Shown here one piece after another: positions 55,956 to 64,000 of a stretch of 64,000 nt of DNA (within the stretch, counting starts at the first letter, position 1; each line of letters starts with the position of its first letter). Under the pieces are notes generated by a model. It saw only the letters and a list, made by a program, of their open reading frames with translations, did not search any database and was not told the DNA's origin. The position numbers and the translations under genes are program-made. Source of the DNA: Kumtagia sp963820075 (lineage in GTDB: Bacteria > Pseudomonadota > Alphaproteobacteria > Rhizobiales > Rhizobiaceae); the NCBI GenBank assembly GCA_963820075.1, contig CAWFYS010000001.1, positions 1 to 64,000 of the forward strand, written 5' to 3'.

Positions 55956-58698
55956 TCAACTTACGGTATAGACGAAGGCGCCGTCCTTCACATCGACATT
56001 GCGCGCTGGTGATTTCGAGCTTCTCCATCGCGCGGTTCAGGAAATGCCGCGAAAGCTCGGGCAGAAGCGTGTTGGTGATGATGTTGTCGATCATGCGCCC
56101 GCCCGAATCCGGGTCCTTGCACTGCGCGACGATGTGCTCGACCACGGCGTCCGTATAGGTGAATTCGGCGTCGTGGTTTTCCGCGATTCTCTTCTTTATC
56201 CGGTCGAGTTGCAACCGGACGATGCCGCCGAGCATTTCCCCCGACAGCGGAAAATACGGAATCGTGACCAGACGGCCCAGCAGAGCCGGCGGGAACACCT
56301 GAAGCAGCGAAGGCCGCAATGCCTGGTTGAGCATTTCGGGATCCGGCCGGGTCTTTCCTTCCTCGGCCATGCGCATGATGACCTCGGTGCCGACATTCGA
56401 CGTCAGAATGATCAGCGTGTTCTTGAAATCGATGCGCCGCCCGGTGCCGTCCTCCATCTGGCCCTTGTCGAAGACCTGGAAGAAGAGTTCATGCACGTCC
56501 GGGTGGGCCTTCTCGACCTCGTCGAGCAGCACCACGCTGTAAGGCTTGCGCCGTACCGCCTCGGTCAGCCTGCCGCCCTCGCCATAACCGACATAGCCGG
56601 GAGGTGCGCCTTTCAGCGCGGAGACGGTGTGCGCCTCCTGGAATTCCGACATGTTGATGGTGATCATGTTCTGCTCGCCGCCATAGAGCGACTCCGCCAG
56701 CGCCAGCGCCGTCTCGGTCTTGCCGACGCCCGAGGGTCCGCAGAGCATGAAAACGCCGATCGGCTTGTTGGGATTGTCGAGCTTGGCGCGGTTGGTCTCG
56801 ATGCGCTTGGATATCATTTGCAGCCCGTGCGACTGGCCGACGACGCGCTTGCCCATGATGTCGGCGAGCTGCAGCACGGTCTGGACCTCGTCCTTGACCA
56901 TCCGCCCGACCGGGATGCCGGTCCAGTCGGAAACGACCGAGGCGACCGCCGGCTCGTCGACATGCGCATAGATCATTCGGCCCTCCGGCCCGATCTCGTC
57001 CAGTTGCGAGAGTTTGCCGCCGAGCTCCGCCCTTGGCGTCGCCGGCAGGCTGCGCCGCCGGCCCAGCCGCGGTTTCGTCTCCTTCCGAAGGCGTGGCTGC
57101 CGGCGCGGCTGCCCCATTGCCGGCCGCCGAACCGTCCGGCGTTGCGGACGAAGGCGGCTTGGCCATCTTTGCCCGAAGCTGAATGATTTCATCGACAATC
57201 GCCTTCTCCCGCGCGAAATCGACTTCCAAGCCTTTCAGCTTTTCTTCAGTATCCGCGATCTCGGCCTTCAGTTCGGCAATTCGCTCGTCATCGACGCGGC
57301 CGAGTTCGGCCTCGCGCTCCTGCGCTTCAAGCGCGCGGCTGCGGGCTTCTATGGCTGCCTTCAGATCGGCGATCGCGGCGGGCGTCGTCGACTGGCTGAT
57401 GGCGACGCGCGCGCATGCCGTGTCGAGCAGGCTCACCGCTTTGTCCGGGAGCTGCCGCGCGGGAATGTATCGCGCCGAAAACGCCACCGCCGCCACCACT
57501 GCCTCGTCGGAAATCCGCACGCCATGGTGCTTCTCCATGGGCCCCAGGATGCCGCGCAGCATGGTCGTGCATTTCTCGATCGACGGTTCGTCGACATTCA
57601 CCGGCTGGAAGCGCCGGGTCAGTGCCGGATCCTTCTCGAAATACTGCCTATACTCCGCCCAGGTCGTCGCGCCGATCGTCCGCAACGTGCCGCGCGCCAG
57701 CGCCGGCTTCAGAAGGTTGGCGGCGTCGCCCGTGCCTTGTGCGCCGCCCGCGCCGATCAGCGTGTGCGCCTCGTCGATGAACAGAATGATCGGCGTGGGC
57801 GAGGCCTGCACCTCGTCGATGACCGAACGCAGGCGTTGCTCGAACTCGCCCTTCATCGATGCGCCGGCCTGCATCAGGCCGATATCGAGAGCGCACAGCC
57901 GCACGCCCCTTGAGTTGCGGCGGCACATCGCCGTCGGCCAGCCGCTGGGCAAAACCCTCGACCACCGCCGTCTTGCCGACGCCTGCCTCGCCGGTGAGGA
58001 TCGGGTTGTTCTGCCGGCGCCGCATCAGCACGTCGATGATCTGCCTGATCTCGTCGTCGCGGCCGACGCACCGGGTCCATCTTGCCGGAGGCGGCGGCGG
58101 CGGTCATGTCGACGGAAAAGCGATCGAGCGCCGTCGTGCCGCGCGAGGCCGGCGTGTCGCCCGCCGCCGCGCCCGCCGGCCGCGCCGTCAGGCCCGAGCC
58201 GTCCATCGGCCGAAGATTCTCCTCGTCCGACTGGGCCCAGATTTTCTGCGCTTCGGCCGCCAGCATATCGGCATTGATCTGGCCGAACTGTTTGGAAATC
58301 TGCTGAAGCGCGCGGCGCAATTCCAGCGACTTGTTGGCGGCAAGCAGCAGGTGTCCCGTGCGGATCTGCGTTTCGCCGAAATAGAGCGTCGCATAGTGCC
58401 AGCCGCGGTCGAGAACGTCGGTGATCTGGTTCGAGATGCCCGGCATCTCGGTTTCGTTCTTGCGGAAGCCTGCGACGGCGTCGGCTATGTCCTTGAGCAG
58501 CTTTGCGCGGTCGAGCTTGTAATGGTCGACGGTCAGCGAAATGTCCGAGCGGTCGTTGGCGAGGATGTGCTGAAGCCAGTGCGCCAGTTCGACATTGCGA
58601 TTTCCGGCGCCCTTGGCGTGGCGCAGCGCCTGCATGAAGGCGTCATAGCCTATGCGGTTCAGTTTTCCCGTTACCGTTTCGAGGCTGATGTCGCTCAT
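55956..58698 (-). CDS. clpV: T6SS AAA+ ATPase ClpV (TssH), frameshifted
   Basis: Removing four bases (near 56007, 57050, 57905 and 58070) gives exactly 912 residues. The N-domain (SDISLETVTGKLNRIGYDAF) binds sheath. AAA1 has NPILTGEAGVGKTAVVEG (Walker A) and ILFIDEAHTLIG (Walker B). A ClpV-type middle coil (EAELGRVDDERIAELKAEIA) is followed by AAA2 with MLCGPSGVGKTETALA, VVLLDEVEKAHPDV and GYVGYGEGG. The repaired C-terminus ends NVDVKDGAFVYTVS. ClpV disassembles contracted TssBC sheaths. GGAGGA before the ATG. Confidence 0.94.
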
Positions 58699-58717
58699 GA
58701 CGTCCTCCGGCTGTTTC

Positions 58718-59737
58718 CTAGTTTTTCAAGGCAGCACTTGCCCGCCGTTCCATAGGGTTGAAACGGGCATCGCGCAGAAAAGCATCTTGTCCCGCCGGCG
58801 GCTTTTTGGGTGCCATCCACGACGTCCAACCCAGCTCGCCCGATACGCCGAGGCGCACGGGCGGCGCGAGTTCGGCGGCAAGGCCCAATTCTACGTCGAA
58901 TTCGAAGCGGTGGCCAAGATAATAGAAGATGAGGTCGGTGAGTATTTCCGACAGATCGCCGGCGGGCAGAAGGCGCCGATATTGTTCGAGGCTTTTGGCG
59001 GTTATGCGGATGCGGATCTTGTCGTTGATACTGTAGGCGCGCACGCCGAGCGCGGCATCCACCCCGAGGCCGGAATGGCGGGCGCCAAGCGACATCTGGT
59101 CGGACGCTTCGAAGACGAGCCAGCTGCCTACCCGTTCCTCGATTTCCGCCGTGACCTGCAATATGCCTTCGATCAATTGCCTGAGCCGTGACGGCGCTCT
59201 TGATCCGCGAGCCGGTCATGCCGGCGAACGAGACCTTGGCGATGTCCTCCAGTCTGTCGCGCCCCAGGAAGGCGTCGGTCCCGGTCCCCGCGAACGAGCC
59301 GACGAAACGGATGAAGCGATCCGCGTCCGGGCGGTCGGCCTGCGCGATCGGGCGTGCATCCGACCATGCGCGGAAGAAGAGCTGCAGGAAGCGATTGACG
59401 AAAATATCGGTGAAGTGAACGAAGGAAGGGTCGCGCTGCGACGACCAATGATGTGCATCCACTGTCGTGCTGAGCGGCAGCGCTCCTTGCGGGCCGTAAT
59501 AGCCCAGGAAACGCGTCCTGACTTCTGGGCGCGCCCCTCCGGCCTGTCCTCGTAGCCGGTGAGATTGGAGGCTGGGAATTCGAGGAACGGGTCCTGGCCG
59601 AGGCTTACGATTTCCTCCGCCAGCACGTTGTTTTCGCCGATGCGCGGCTTGTCGCGCGACGAGCGCTCGAGTTCCCGCAGCGTCGAGAAAAAATCGAAAC
59701 CGTAGGGCTCGGCGCGCAGATCGTCGCGATAGGTCAT
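58718..59737 (-). CDS. tssG: T6SS baseplate protein TssG, frameshifted
   Basis: MTYRDDLRAEPYGFDFFSTL is the usual TssG opening. Further segments: RIGENNVLAEEIV, VRTRFLGYYGPQGALPLSTT, HFTDIFVNRFLQLFFRAWSD, FVGSFAGTGTDAFL and LGWTSWMAP near the end. Frame switches near 59525 (two extra bases) and 59193 (one extra) repair to 338 residues. TssG joins TssF, TssE and TssK in the baseplate wedge. Its ATG overlaps the tssF stop (ATGA, 59734-59737). Confidence 0.9.
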
Positions 59738-61686
59738 AGCGGCTCACCATTGCCGGCGCGCGGCGGCCAGCGCTTTACCAGGCCGCGCTGCGCCAATTCG
59801 ATCACGGTCTCGGTGAAGCTGTTGATCGATGTGTACTCGGCGAAGAAGCGGTCGAGCACGGCGCCCAGCACCATGATGCCGTTGCCTTCGAAGGCACGCT
59901 CGTCGAACCTGACGGTGATCTCGATGCCGCGCGCGGCGTTGAAGCCGTTCGCCTGCCGCAGGCGCCGCGTGATCGGCCGGCTCGATATGCCCGTGATGCC
60001 GCGGATCCGCCGTTCGGTGACAACGTCGGAAAGGTCGGCGAACAGGCCGAGCAGTTCGCGCAGGCCGCCGGCGCGATCCTGTGGGCCGCGATCAGTCAGG
60101 CCGAGATGATTGAGCGAAAGCAGATTGATCAGCTTCCAGGCGATGGCGCCGGGCGGCGTGCCGGTGCGTTGCCGGCGCTCGATCGTGAGCACGGATTCTC
60201 GCGGCGCGGTGGGGCCGGCGAGACAGCGCAGGGGCAGGGACGTGTTGTCGGCCAGATGGAAGTCGGTGCCCGCCTCGCCGACCGGCAGTTGCTCGGTGAG
60301 ATGGCGGTTGGAGACCAGCGCCCGGACGCTGAGCTCGCGCACCCGCTCCTTCTCGTCGATGTTCACCGGCTCGCGCAGCGACAGAAATACTTCCGAGCCG
60401 ACATAGCTGGTCCGCGCGCCGATCTTCTGTTCCTGCAGCGTCTCCCGCCTCGAAAGCCGGCGCGTTGTGTAAAACAATGCGTCGCCGAGCGGCGTGTTGT
60501 CGGTGGGCAGACTGTAGAGCGGAAAGACCCGGACCTTCTCGGTGGACCCGCTGTAGTGGGCGAAGACGTCGAGCACGCGGCAGATCTCATAATCCATCCA
60601 GCGGCTGCGGTCGGCGACGACATGGTGCTCCGCCTCGTTGCGGCGTATCGGAACGCGGCTGCACTGCATCTCGAAGAGATTGGCGATGGTTGCGGCGTAA
60701 AGCGCGAAGGAGCGCGGCTTCACCACCGACGCCAGCCGCGGGATCGCCGTATCGAATTCGAACAAGAGGTCGAAAGCATTCGCCTTCACCTGGGAGAGCG
60801 GCCGGCGCAAGCCCTCAAGGCGGAAGCCGAGGAAGTTCTGAGGAAAGGCGAAGAACTCCCGGAGCAATGAAAAGCCGCGGAAGACCCTCCCATGCTGTCC
60901 GAACAGCGCCTCGCCTTCCGTGAAACCGATCTGGCTGACGAGGTCGGCCGGCAGCGCGATGAAGTGCGGATCACCGAAATCGTCGAGGTAGCGGAGCGTG
61001 ACCCGACGGCAGTTCGCGAAAATCTGCTCGTAAAGAGCAACCGCGTCGACTTGCGTTCCAACGAGATGGATCGGCAGCGCATCGATCGGGAGTTCGCCGA
61101 CCGGCGCGCCAGCCGGTGTGACGCCCGGCCGGTCGTCCTCGAGCTTGGTGGTCCTGCGCCGAAAACCGAGCCGCAGCCCGGCGGCCACGCCCGGCAGGAT
61201 TTCCAGGCCGAGCGCCTGCAGCGGCGGAGGCGCCGCGAAATATTGGGCCGCCTCCAGATGGAGAGGCCAGATCGCAAGCTCGTTGCAGAGACGGAAGCGG
61301 CAGGATACGCGCTTCTGCTGCTCGATATAGACGGCGTCGACGTGGGAGCCGGCGGCGAAGCGCATGCCGTCCTTCAGATTGCCGTCGTCGAAGGACGGCA
61401 CCACTTCGACAAGCGCGGCCGAAGGGATGGGCGCCAGGTAGTCGGGCACCAACTGGTCAAGGAGAGCCGAGGTAAACTCGGGAAACTCGCTCTTGATCTT
61501 GAGTTGGACGCGCGCCGCCATGAAAGCGGCACCTTCCAGCAGCCCCGCGATGCCGGGGTCCATCTTGTCCTCGATCAGCCCGCCCAGGCGGCGCGCCACA
61601 CCGGGATACTCGTCGGCGAACTGGCGCGACTTCTCGTAGAGCTGCTTCAGCTCCAGTTGATAGAGATCGAGGAAATCGCGGTTCAT
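59734..61686 (-). CDS. tssF: T6SS baseplate protein TssF
   Basis: 650 residues, unbroken. MNRDFLDLYQLELKQLYEKS, FADEYPGVARRLGG, LLEGAAFMAARVQLKIKSEF and DYLAPIPSAALVEVVP are characteristic; later ones are YALYAATIANLFEMQCSRVP and NHLGLTDRGP. TssF is the largest wedge component and contacts VgrG and the sheath. It starts nine bases after the tssE stop. Confidence 0.95.
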   Translation of the reverse strand: MNRDFLDLYQLELKQLYEKSRQFADEYPGVARRLGGLIEDKMDPGIAGLLEGAAFMAARVQLKIKSEFPEFTSALLDQLVPDYLAPIPSAALVEVVPSFDDGNLKDGMRFAAGSHVDAVYIEQQKRVSCRFRLCNELAIWPLHLEAAQYFAAPPPLQALGLEILPGVAAGLRLGFRRRTTKLEDDRPGVTPAGAPVGELPIDALPIHLVGTQVDAVALYEQIFANCRRVTLRYLDDFGDPHFIALPADLVSQIGFTEGEALFGQHGRVFRGFSLLREFFAFPQNFLGFRLEGLRRPLSQVKANAFDLLFEFDTAIPRLASVVKPRSFALYAATIANLFEMQCSRVPIRRNEAEHHVVADRSRWMDYEICRVLDVFAHYSGSTEKVRVFPLYSLPTDNTPLGDALFYTTRRLSRRETLQEQKIGARTSYVGSEVFLSLREPVNIDEKERVRELSVRALVSNRHLTEQLPVGEAGTDFHLADNTSLPLRCLAGPTAPRESVLTIERRQRTGTPPGAIAWKLINLLSLNHLGLTDRGPQDRAGGLRELLGLFADLSDVVTERRIRGITGISSRPITRRLRQANGFNAARGIEITVRFDERAFEGNGIMVLGAVLDRFFAEYTSINSFTETVIELAQRGLVKRWPPRAGNGEPL

Positions 61687-61695
61687 GCGGGTGCT

Positions 61696-62244
61696 CTACG
61701 TCGGGAGCCGGGTCAGGTTCACCTTGCCGGAGCTGATTTCGAGTTCCGCCACGAAGCTCAGCGCAATGTCCACGGGCATGCAGAACATCTCGCACGAGAC
61801 GGTGAACTGGACGCGCTGGTCGACCTCGTTGGTCCGCACCTCCTTGTCCACATGGATGGATTCCGAGATGATCCGCGGCTCGTAGGTGAACAGCGCATGG
61901 ATCAACTGATCACGGATGGCGTTGACGCCGACTTCCTCGCTGGTGAGGTGGGCTATGTCCGGCAGGCCGTAGTTCAGGATCGAATCGCGAACGTAGTTGA
62001 GATCAGTCAGAGAAACCACCGAATTGAGATTGATCGTGTTCAGCAGGGCGATGAGATCGATGGACAAGTCGCGCTTCAGCGCGGGTTCGTCGTTGCGGCG
62101 CTGCCGCGAATGGCGGCCCTCGATGACGCGCTCTCCGTCGACGATGCGAACGCGGTTGTCCGTGGCGTCGCGCGCCTCGAACGCCTCGCGGAAGGCCGAC
62201 ATAAGCGGCGCCTGAAACTGCGCGTCATTCTTGGCTTTGCGCAT
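61696..62244 (-). CDS. tssE: T6SS baseplate protein TssE (gp25-like)
   Basis: 182 residues. The gp25 lysozyme-like core shows LNTINLNSVVSLTDLNYVRD, SILNYGLPDIAHL, YEPRIISESIHV and the end ELEISSGKVNLTRLP. TssE nucleates sheath polymerisation. The N-terminal 50 residues, polar and basic (RVIEGRHSRQRRNDEPALKR), are longer than the minimal fold. A strong hairpin separates it from hcp upstream. Confidence 0.92.
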   Translation of the reverse strand: MRKAKNDAQFQAPLMSAFREAFEARDATDNRVRIVDGERVIEGRHSRQRRNDEPALKRDLSIDLIALLNTINLNSVVSLTDLNYVRDSILNYGLPDIAHLTSEEVGVNAIRDQLIHALFTYEPRIISESIHVDKEVRTNEVDQRVQFTVSCEMFCMPVDIALSFVAELEISSGKVNLTRLPT

Positions 62245-62284
62245 CGATGCTCACGGTATTTGGACGTTTGGTTCCAAAACCAAA

Positions 62285-62306
62285 CTGCCGGCCCGAAGGC
62301 CGGCAG
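62285..62306 (-). terminator. UUCG-tetraloop hairpin between hcp and tssE
   Basis: On the minus strand CTGCCGGCC, loop TTCG, GGCCGGCAG form a perfect nine-base GC stem closed by a stable tetraloop, then TTTGGTTTTGG. It starts 59 bases after the hcp stop. It is a plausible partial intrinsic terminator or 3' stabiliser, which would make hcp far more abundant than the baseplate genes downstream. Confidence 0.75.
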
Positions 62307-62364
62307 CGTCAAGCAGTACAAGCAGGTCCACCCCCACAAGCCACTGGACCAAACGCGGCAGGCC

Positions 62365-62847
62365 TTAAGCCTTCTCGTTCTTGGCGAGATCGTAGCCGAA
62401 GTTGTCGGAAACTTCCAACCCGCCAGTCTTTGACTGCTGATTGTAGACGATCTTGTACTTCTTGAAGTTCAGCGTGACATTTTCCGTCGTGCGGTCTTCG
62501 CCGCCGCTGCCGCCGGTCGAAACGCTGGTGACGATGACGTCTTCCATCTTGATCTCAAGATAGACGAAGGGCTTGCCACCGGCCTTGCGGGCCTTGAACT
62601 CGACGACCTTATAGTGTTCGCCGGTGCACATTTGTCCCCAAAGCTTGGGAGATACGATATCGGTGTACTTGGTGAAGGAGAAATCCTGCAAGTTCACCTT
62701 GCCACCACCCATGCCGCCGCCCTGATGGGCGGTACCACTTTGCGAGCCTCCCAGTGACCAGGCGAGTACGTCGATCCAGGCCGGAAACTGTGCGTCCTGG
62801 CCCTCGCCCTTGAGAGTCCCGAGTTTAATGAACATGTCTTGCGCCAT
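62365..62847 (-). CDS. hcp: T6SS tube protein Hcp (TssD)
   Basis: 160 residues. MAQDMFIKLGTLKGEGQDAQ, WIDVLAWSLGGSQSG, VNLQDFSFTKYTDIVSPKLW, HYKVVEFKARKAGGKP and YLEIKMEDVIVTSVSTGGSG are typical of Hcp1-type hexameric ring proteins. Rings stack into the tube and are exported with the spike. GGAGGA six bases upstream gives strong initiation, fitting high abundance. Confidence 0.96.
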   Translation of the reverse strand: MAQDMFIKLGTLKGEGQDAQFPAWIDVLAWSLGGSQSGTAHQGGGMGGGKVNLQDFSFTKYTDIVSPKLWGQMCTGEHYKVVEFKARKAGGKPFVYLEIKMEDVIVTSVSTGGSGGEDRTTENVTLNFKKYKIVYNQQSKTGGLEVSDNFGYDLAKNEKA

Positions 62848-62929
62848 AGCAGTCCTCCTGACAAAACAGCACGCGGTCAGCGCTGTTTACGGTTGTTGAG
62901 TGCTCTGAATTACCGGTATGGATCGCGCG

Positions 62930-64000
62930 CTAGCCTGCCTTTGCCGGTAGTCGCGAGACCAGGCTCATACCGATATCCATGCCTTCCAGTTGGAAATGCG
63001 GGCGTAGATAAAAACGTGCCCCGTAGAATCCGGGGTTCTCCGCATCTTCGAAAACGTCCACGCGGGCCGCGGCGAGCGGCTTGCGCGCTTTCGTTATGGA
63101 ATCAGAGTTCGCAGGGTCGGCGTCCACATACTGGTTGATCCAGCCTTGCAGCCAGCGTTCCAGTTCCTGACGCTCCTTCGTCTCTCCGATCTGATCGCGC
63201 ACCATGCATTTAAGGTAATGGCTGAAGCGCGAAATCGCGAACATATAGGGTATTCGCGCCGAGAGGTTGTCGGCGGCGGTTGCTTCCTCCTTGTCGTATT
63301 TCTTTGGCCGGTACAGCGACTGGGCGCCGATGAAGGCCGCCTTGTCGGTGTTCTTGCGGTGGATGAGGGGCAGCAGGCCCGACCTCGACAGTTCGTTCTC
63401 ACGCCGGTCGGTGATCGCGATCTCGGTCGGACATTTCAGGTCGACACTGCCGTCGTCCGTCGGGAAGGTATGGGTCGGCAGATTGATGACTTCGCCGCCC
63501 GACTGCACGCCGCGGATGCGGACGGTCCATCCATATTCCTTGTAGGCACGGTTGATGTTCGCCGCCATCGCGTAGGCGGCGTTCATCCAGGAATATTTCT
63601 GGCCGGCGTGCCCGTCCGTCTCCTCCTCGAAGGCGAATTCCTCGACCGGCAGCGACTTGGCGCCATAGGGCTGGCGGGCCAGCACGCGCGGCATGCACAA
63701 TCCGACATAGCGGGAATTTTCCGAATCGCGCACCGACTTCCACGCCGCATAGTCCGGCGTGTCGAAGAGCTTGCTGAGGTCGCGCGGATTCATGAGTTCG
63801 GTCCAGGAATCCATGCCCATAAGTGTCGGCGCCGCACCGGCAATCATTGGTGCATGCGCCGCGGCCGCGATCTTTCCGAGATCGCGAATAAGGCGGACGT
63901 CAACCGCAGAGTGGTCGAAATGGTAGTCGCCGACCAGGCACCCGAAGGGATGGCCGCCGAGCGTACCGAACTCCTGTTCGTAGAAGGACTTGAACAGCGG
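62930..64000 (-). CDS. tssC: T6SS sheath large subunit TssC, 5' part outside window
   Basis: The open frame runs to the right edge (FYEQEFGTLGGHPFGCLVGD near 63950) and ends at 62930. Diagnostic segments: DHSAVDVRLIRDLGKIAAAA, YVGLCMPRVLARQPYG, YSWMNAAYAMAANINRAYKE, PTEIAITDRRENELSRSGLL and FSHYLKCMVRDQIGETKERQ. It forms the contractile sheath with TssB, whose gene should lie further right. About 356 C-terminal residues are present. Confidence 0.96.
   Translation of the reverse strand, partial: PLFKSFYEQEFGTLGGHPFGCLVGDYHFDHSAVDVRLIRDLGKIAAAAHAPMIAGAAPTLMGMDSWTELMNPRDLSKLFDTPDYAAWKSVRDSENSRYVGLCMPRVLARQPYGAKSLPVEEFAFEEETDGHAGQKYSWMNAAYAMAANINRAYKEYGWTVRIRGVQSGGEVINLPTHTFPTDDGSVDLKCPTEIAITDRRENELSRSGLLPLIHRKNTDKAAFIGAQSLYRPKKYDKEEATAADNLSARIPYMFAISRFSHYLKCMVRDQIGETKERQELERWLQGWINQYVDADPANSDSITKARKPLAAARVDVFEDAENPGFYGARFYLRPHFQLEGMDIGMSLVSRLPAKAG

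Noticed and set aside
60892..62433. Plus-strand open frame of 513 codons opposite tssF, tssE and the hcp end
   Set aside because: Covers three well-recognised minus-strand T6SS genes; composition typical of an antisense shadow.
1..64000. CRISPR arrays, rRNA genes or insertion sequences
   Set aside because: No regularly spaced repeats, no rRNA sequence and no transposase frame with flanking inverted repeats were seen.

Overview
The window is high-GC chromosomal DNA from an alphaproteobacterium, most likely a Hyphomicrobiales member of Mesorhizobium/Phyllobacteriaceae type. This is inferred from gene content (OlsB, an HWE/HisKA_2 kinase, IHF-beta, a TssL with the Agrobacterium-type Thr14 motif) and from the rhizobial style of the intergenic palindromes. 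It cannot be settled without a database search.

Layout. (1) 1-2397 is the end of an integrated element: an AlpA-like regulator, a broken hypothetical gene, a tyrosine recombinase and, at 2348-2397, the 3' part of a tRNA-Gly(GCC), the usual attachment-site footprint. (2) 2.5-18.4 kb is mostly ordinary chromosome: an intradiol dioxygenase, a host-attachment family protein, a histidine kinase/receiver pair, a vgrG remnant, a Fic protein, a Nudix hydrolase, OlsB, a hybrid kinase, an AcuI-type reductase, an rRNA methyltransferase/SpoU methyltransferase/lspA overlap operon, an ornithine cyclodeaminase, a LapA-domain protein, ihfB and sppA. (3) 18.7-26.5 kb is a catabolic cluster that reads as non-phosphorylative L-fuconate/L-rhamnonate-type sugar acid degradation: aldehyde dehydrogenase, lactonase-like amidohydrolase, IclR regulator, enolase-superfamily dehydratase, mutarotase, SDR dehydrogenase and two FAH-fold enzymes. 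(4) 26.9-32.6 kb is a second catabolic block: dimethylformamidase-like protein, class III aminotransferase, beta-keto acid cleavage enzyme, GNAT and a histone-deacetylase-fold amidohydrolase. (5) 33.1-64.0 kb is a type VI secretion (T6SS) locus.

The T6SS locus has four blocks. Plus strand: caspase/Sel1 protein, lipoprotein, PAAR, tssK, tssL(OmpA), tssM, tagF, pppA, ppkA. Minus strand: exbB, exbD, exbD, a tonB-like gene and a small secreted protein. Plus strand: a DUF1036 protein and an M23-plus-lytic-transglycosylase fusion. Minus strand: tssC (cut by the window end), hcp, tssE, tssF, tssG, clpV, then a HExxH metalloprotease and a secreted TIMP-like protein. The core gives membrane complex, baseplate, sheath, tube and recycling ATPase; PpkA/PppA/TagF give post-translational control.

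The two most interesting points are: (a) the metalloprotease followed by a protein whose predicted mature N-terminus is Cys-Arg-Cys with the spacing of animal metalloproteinase inhibitors, a candidate effector/immunity pair; and (b) a periplasmic domain shared by the C-termini of PpkA and of the neighbouring TonB-like protein, which ties an ExbB/ExbD/TonB-type module to T6SS signalling.

Quality warning: many genes, above all between 37 and 51 kb, are split by frameshifts. Every one I resolved is repaired by removing one or two extra bases, never by adding one. I therefore annotate these genes as intact loci with probable base-insertion errors, not as decayed pseudogenes.
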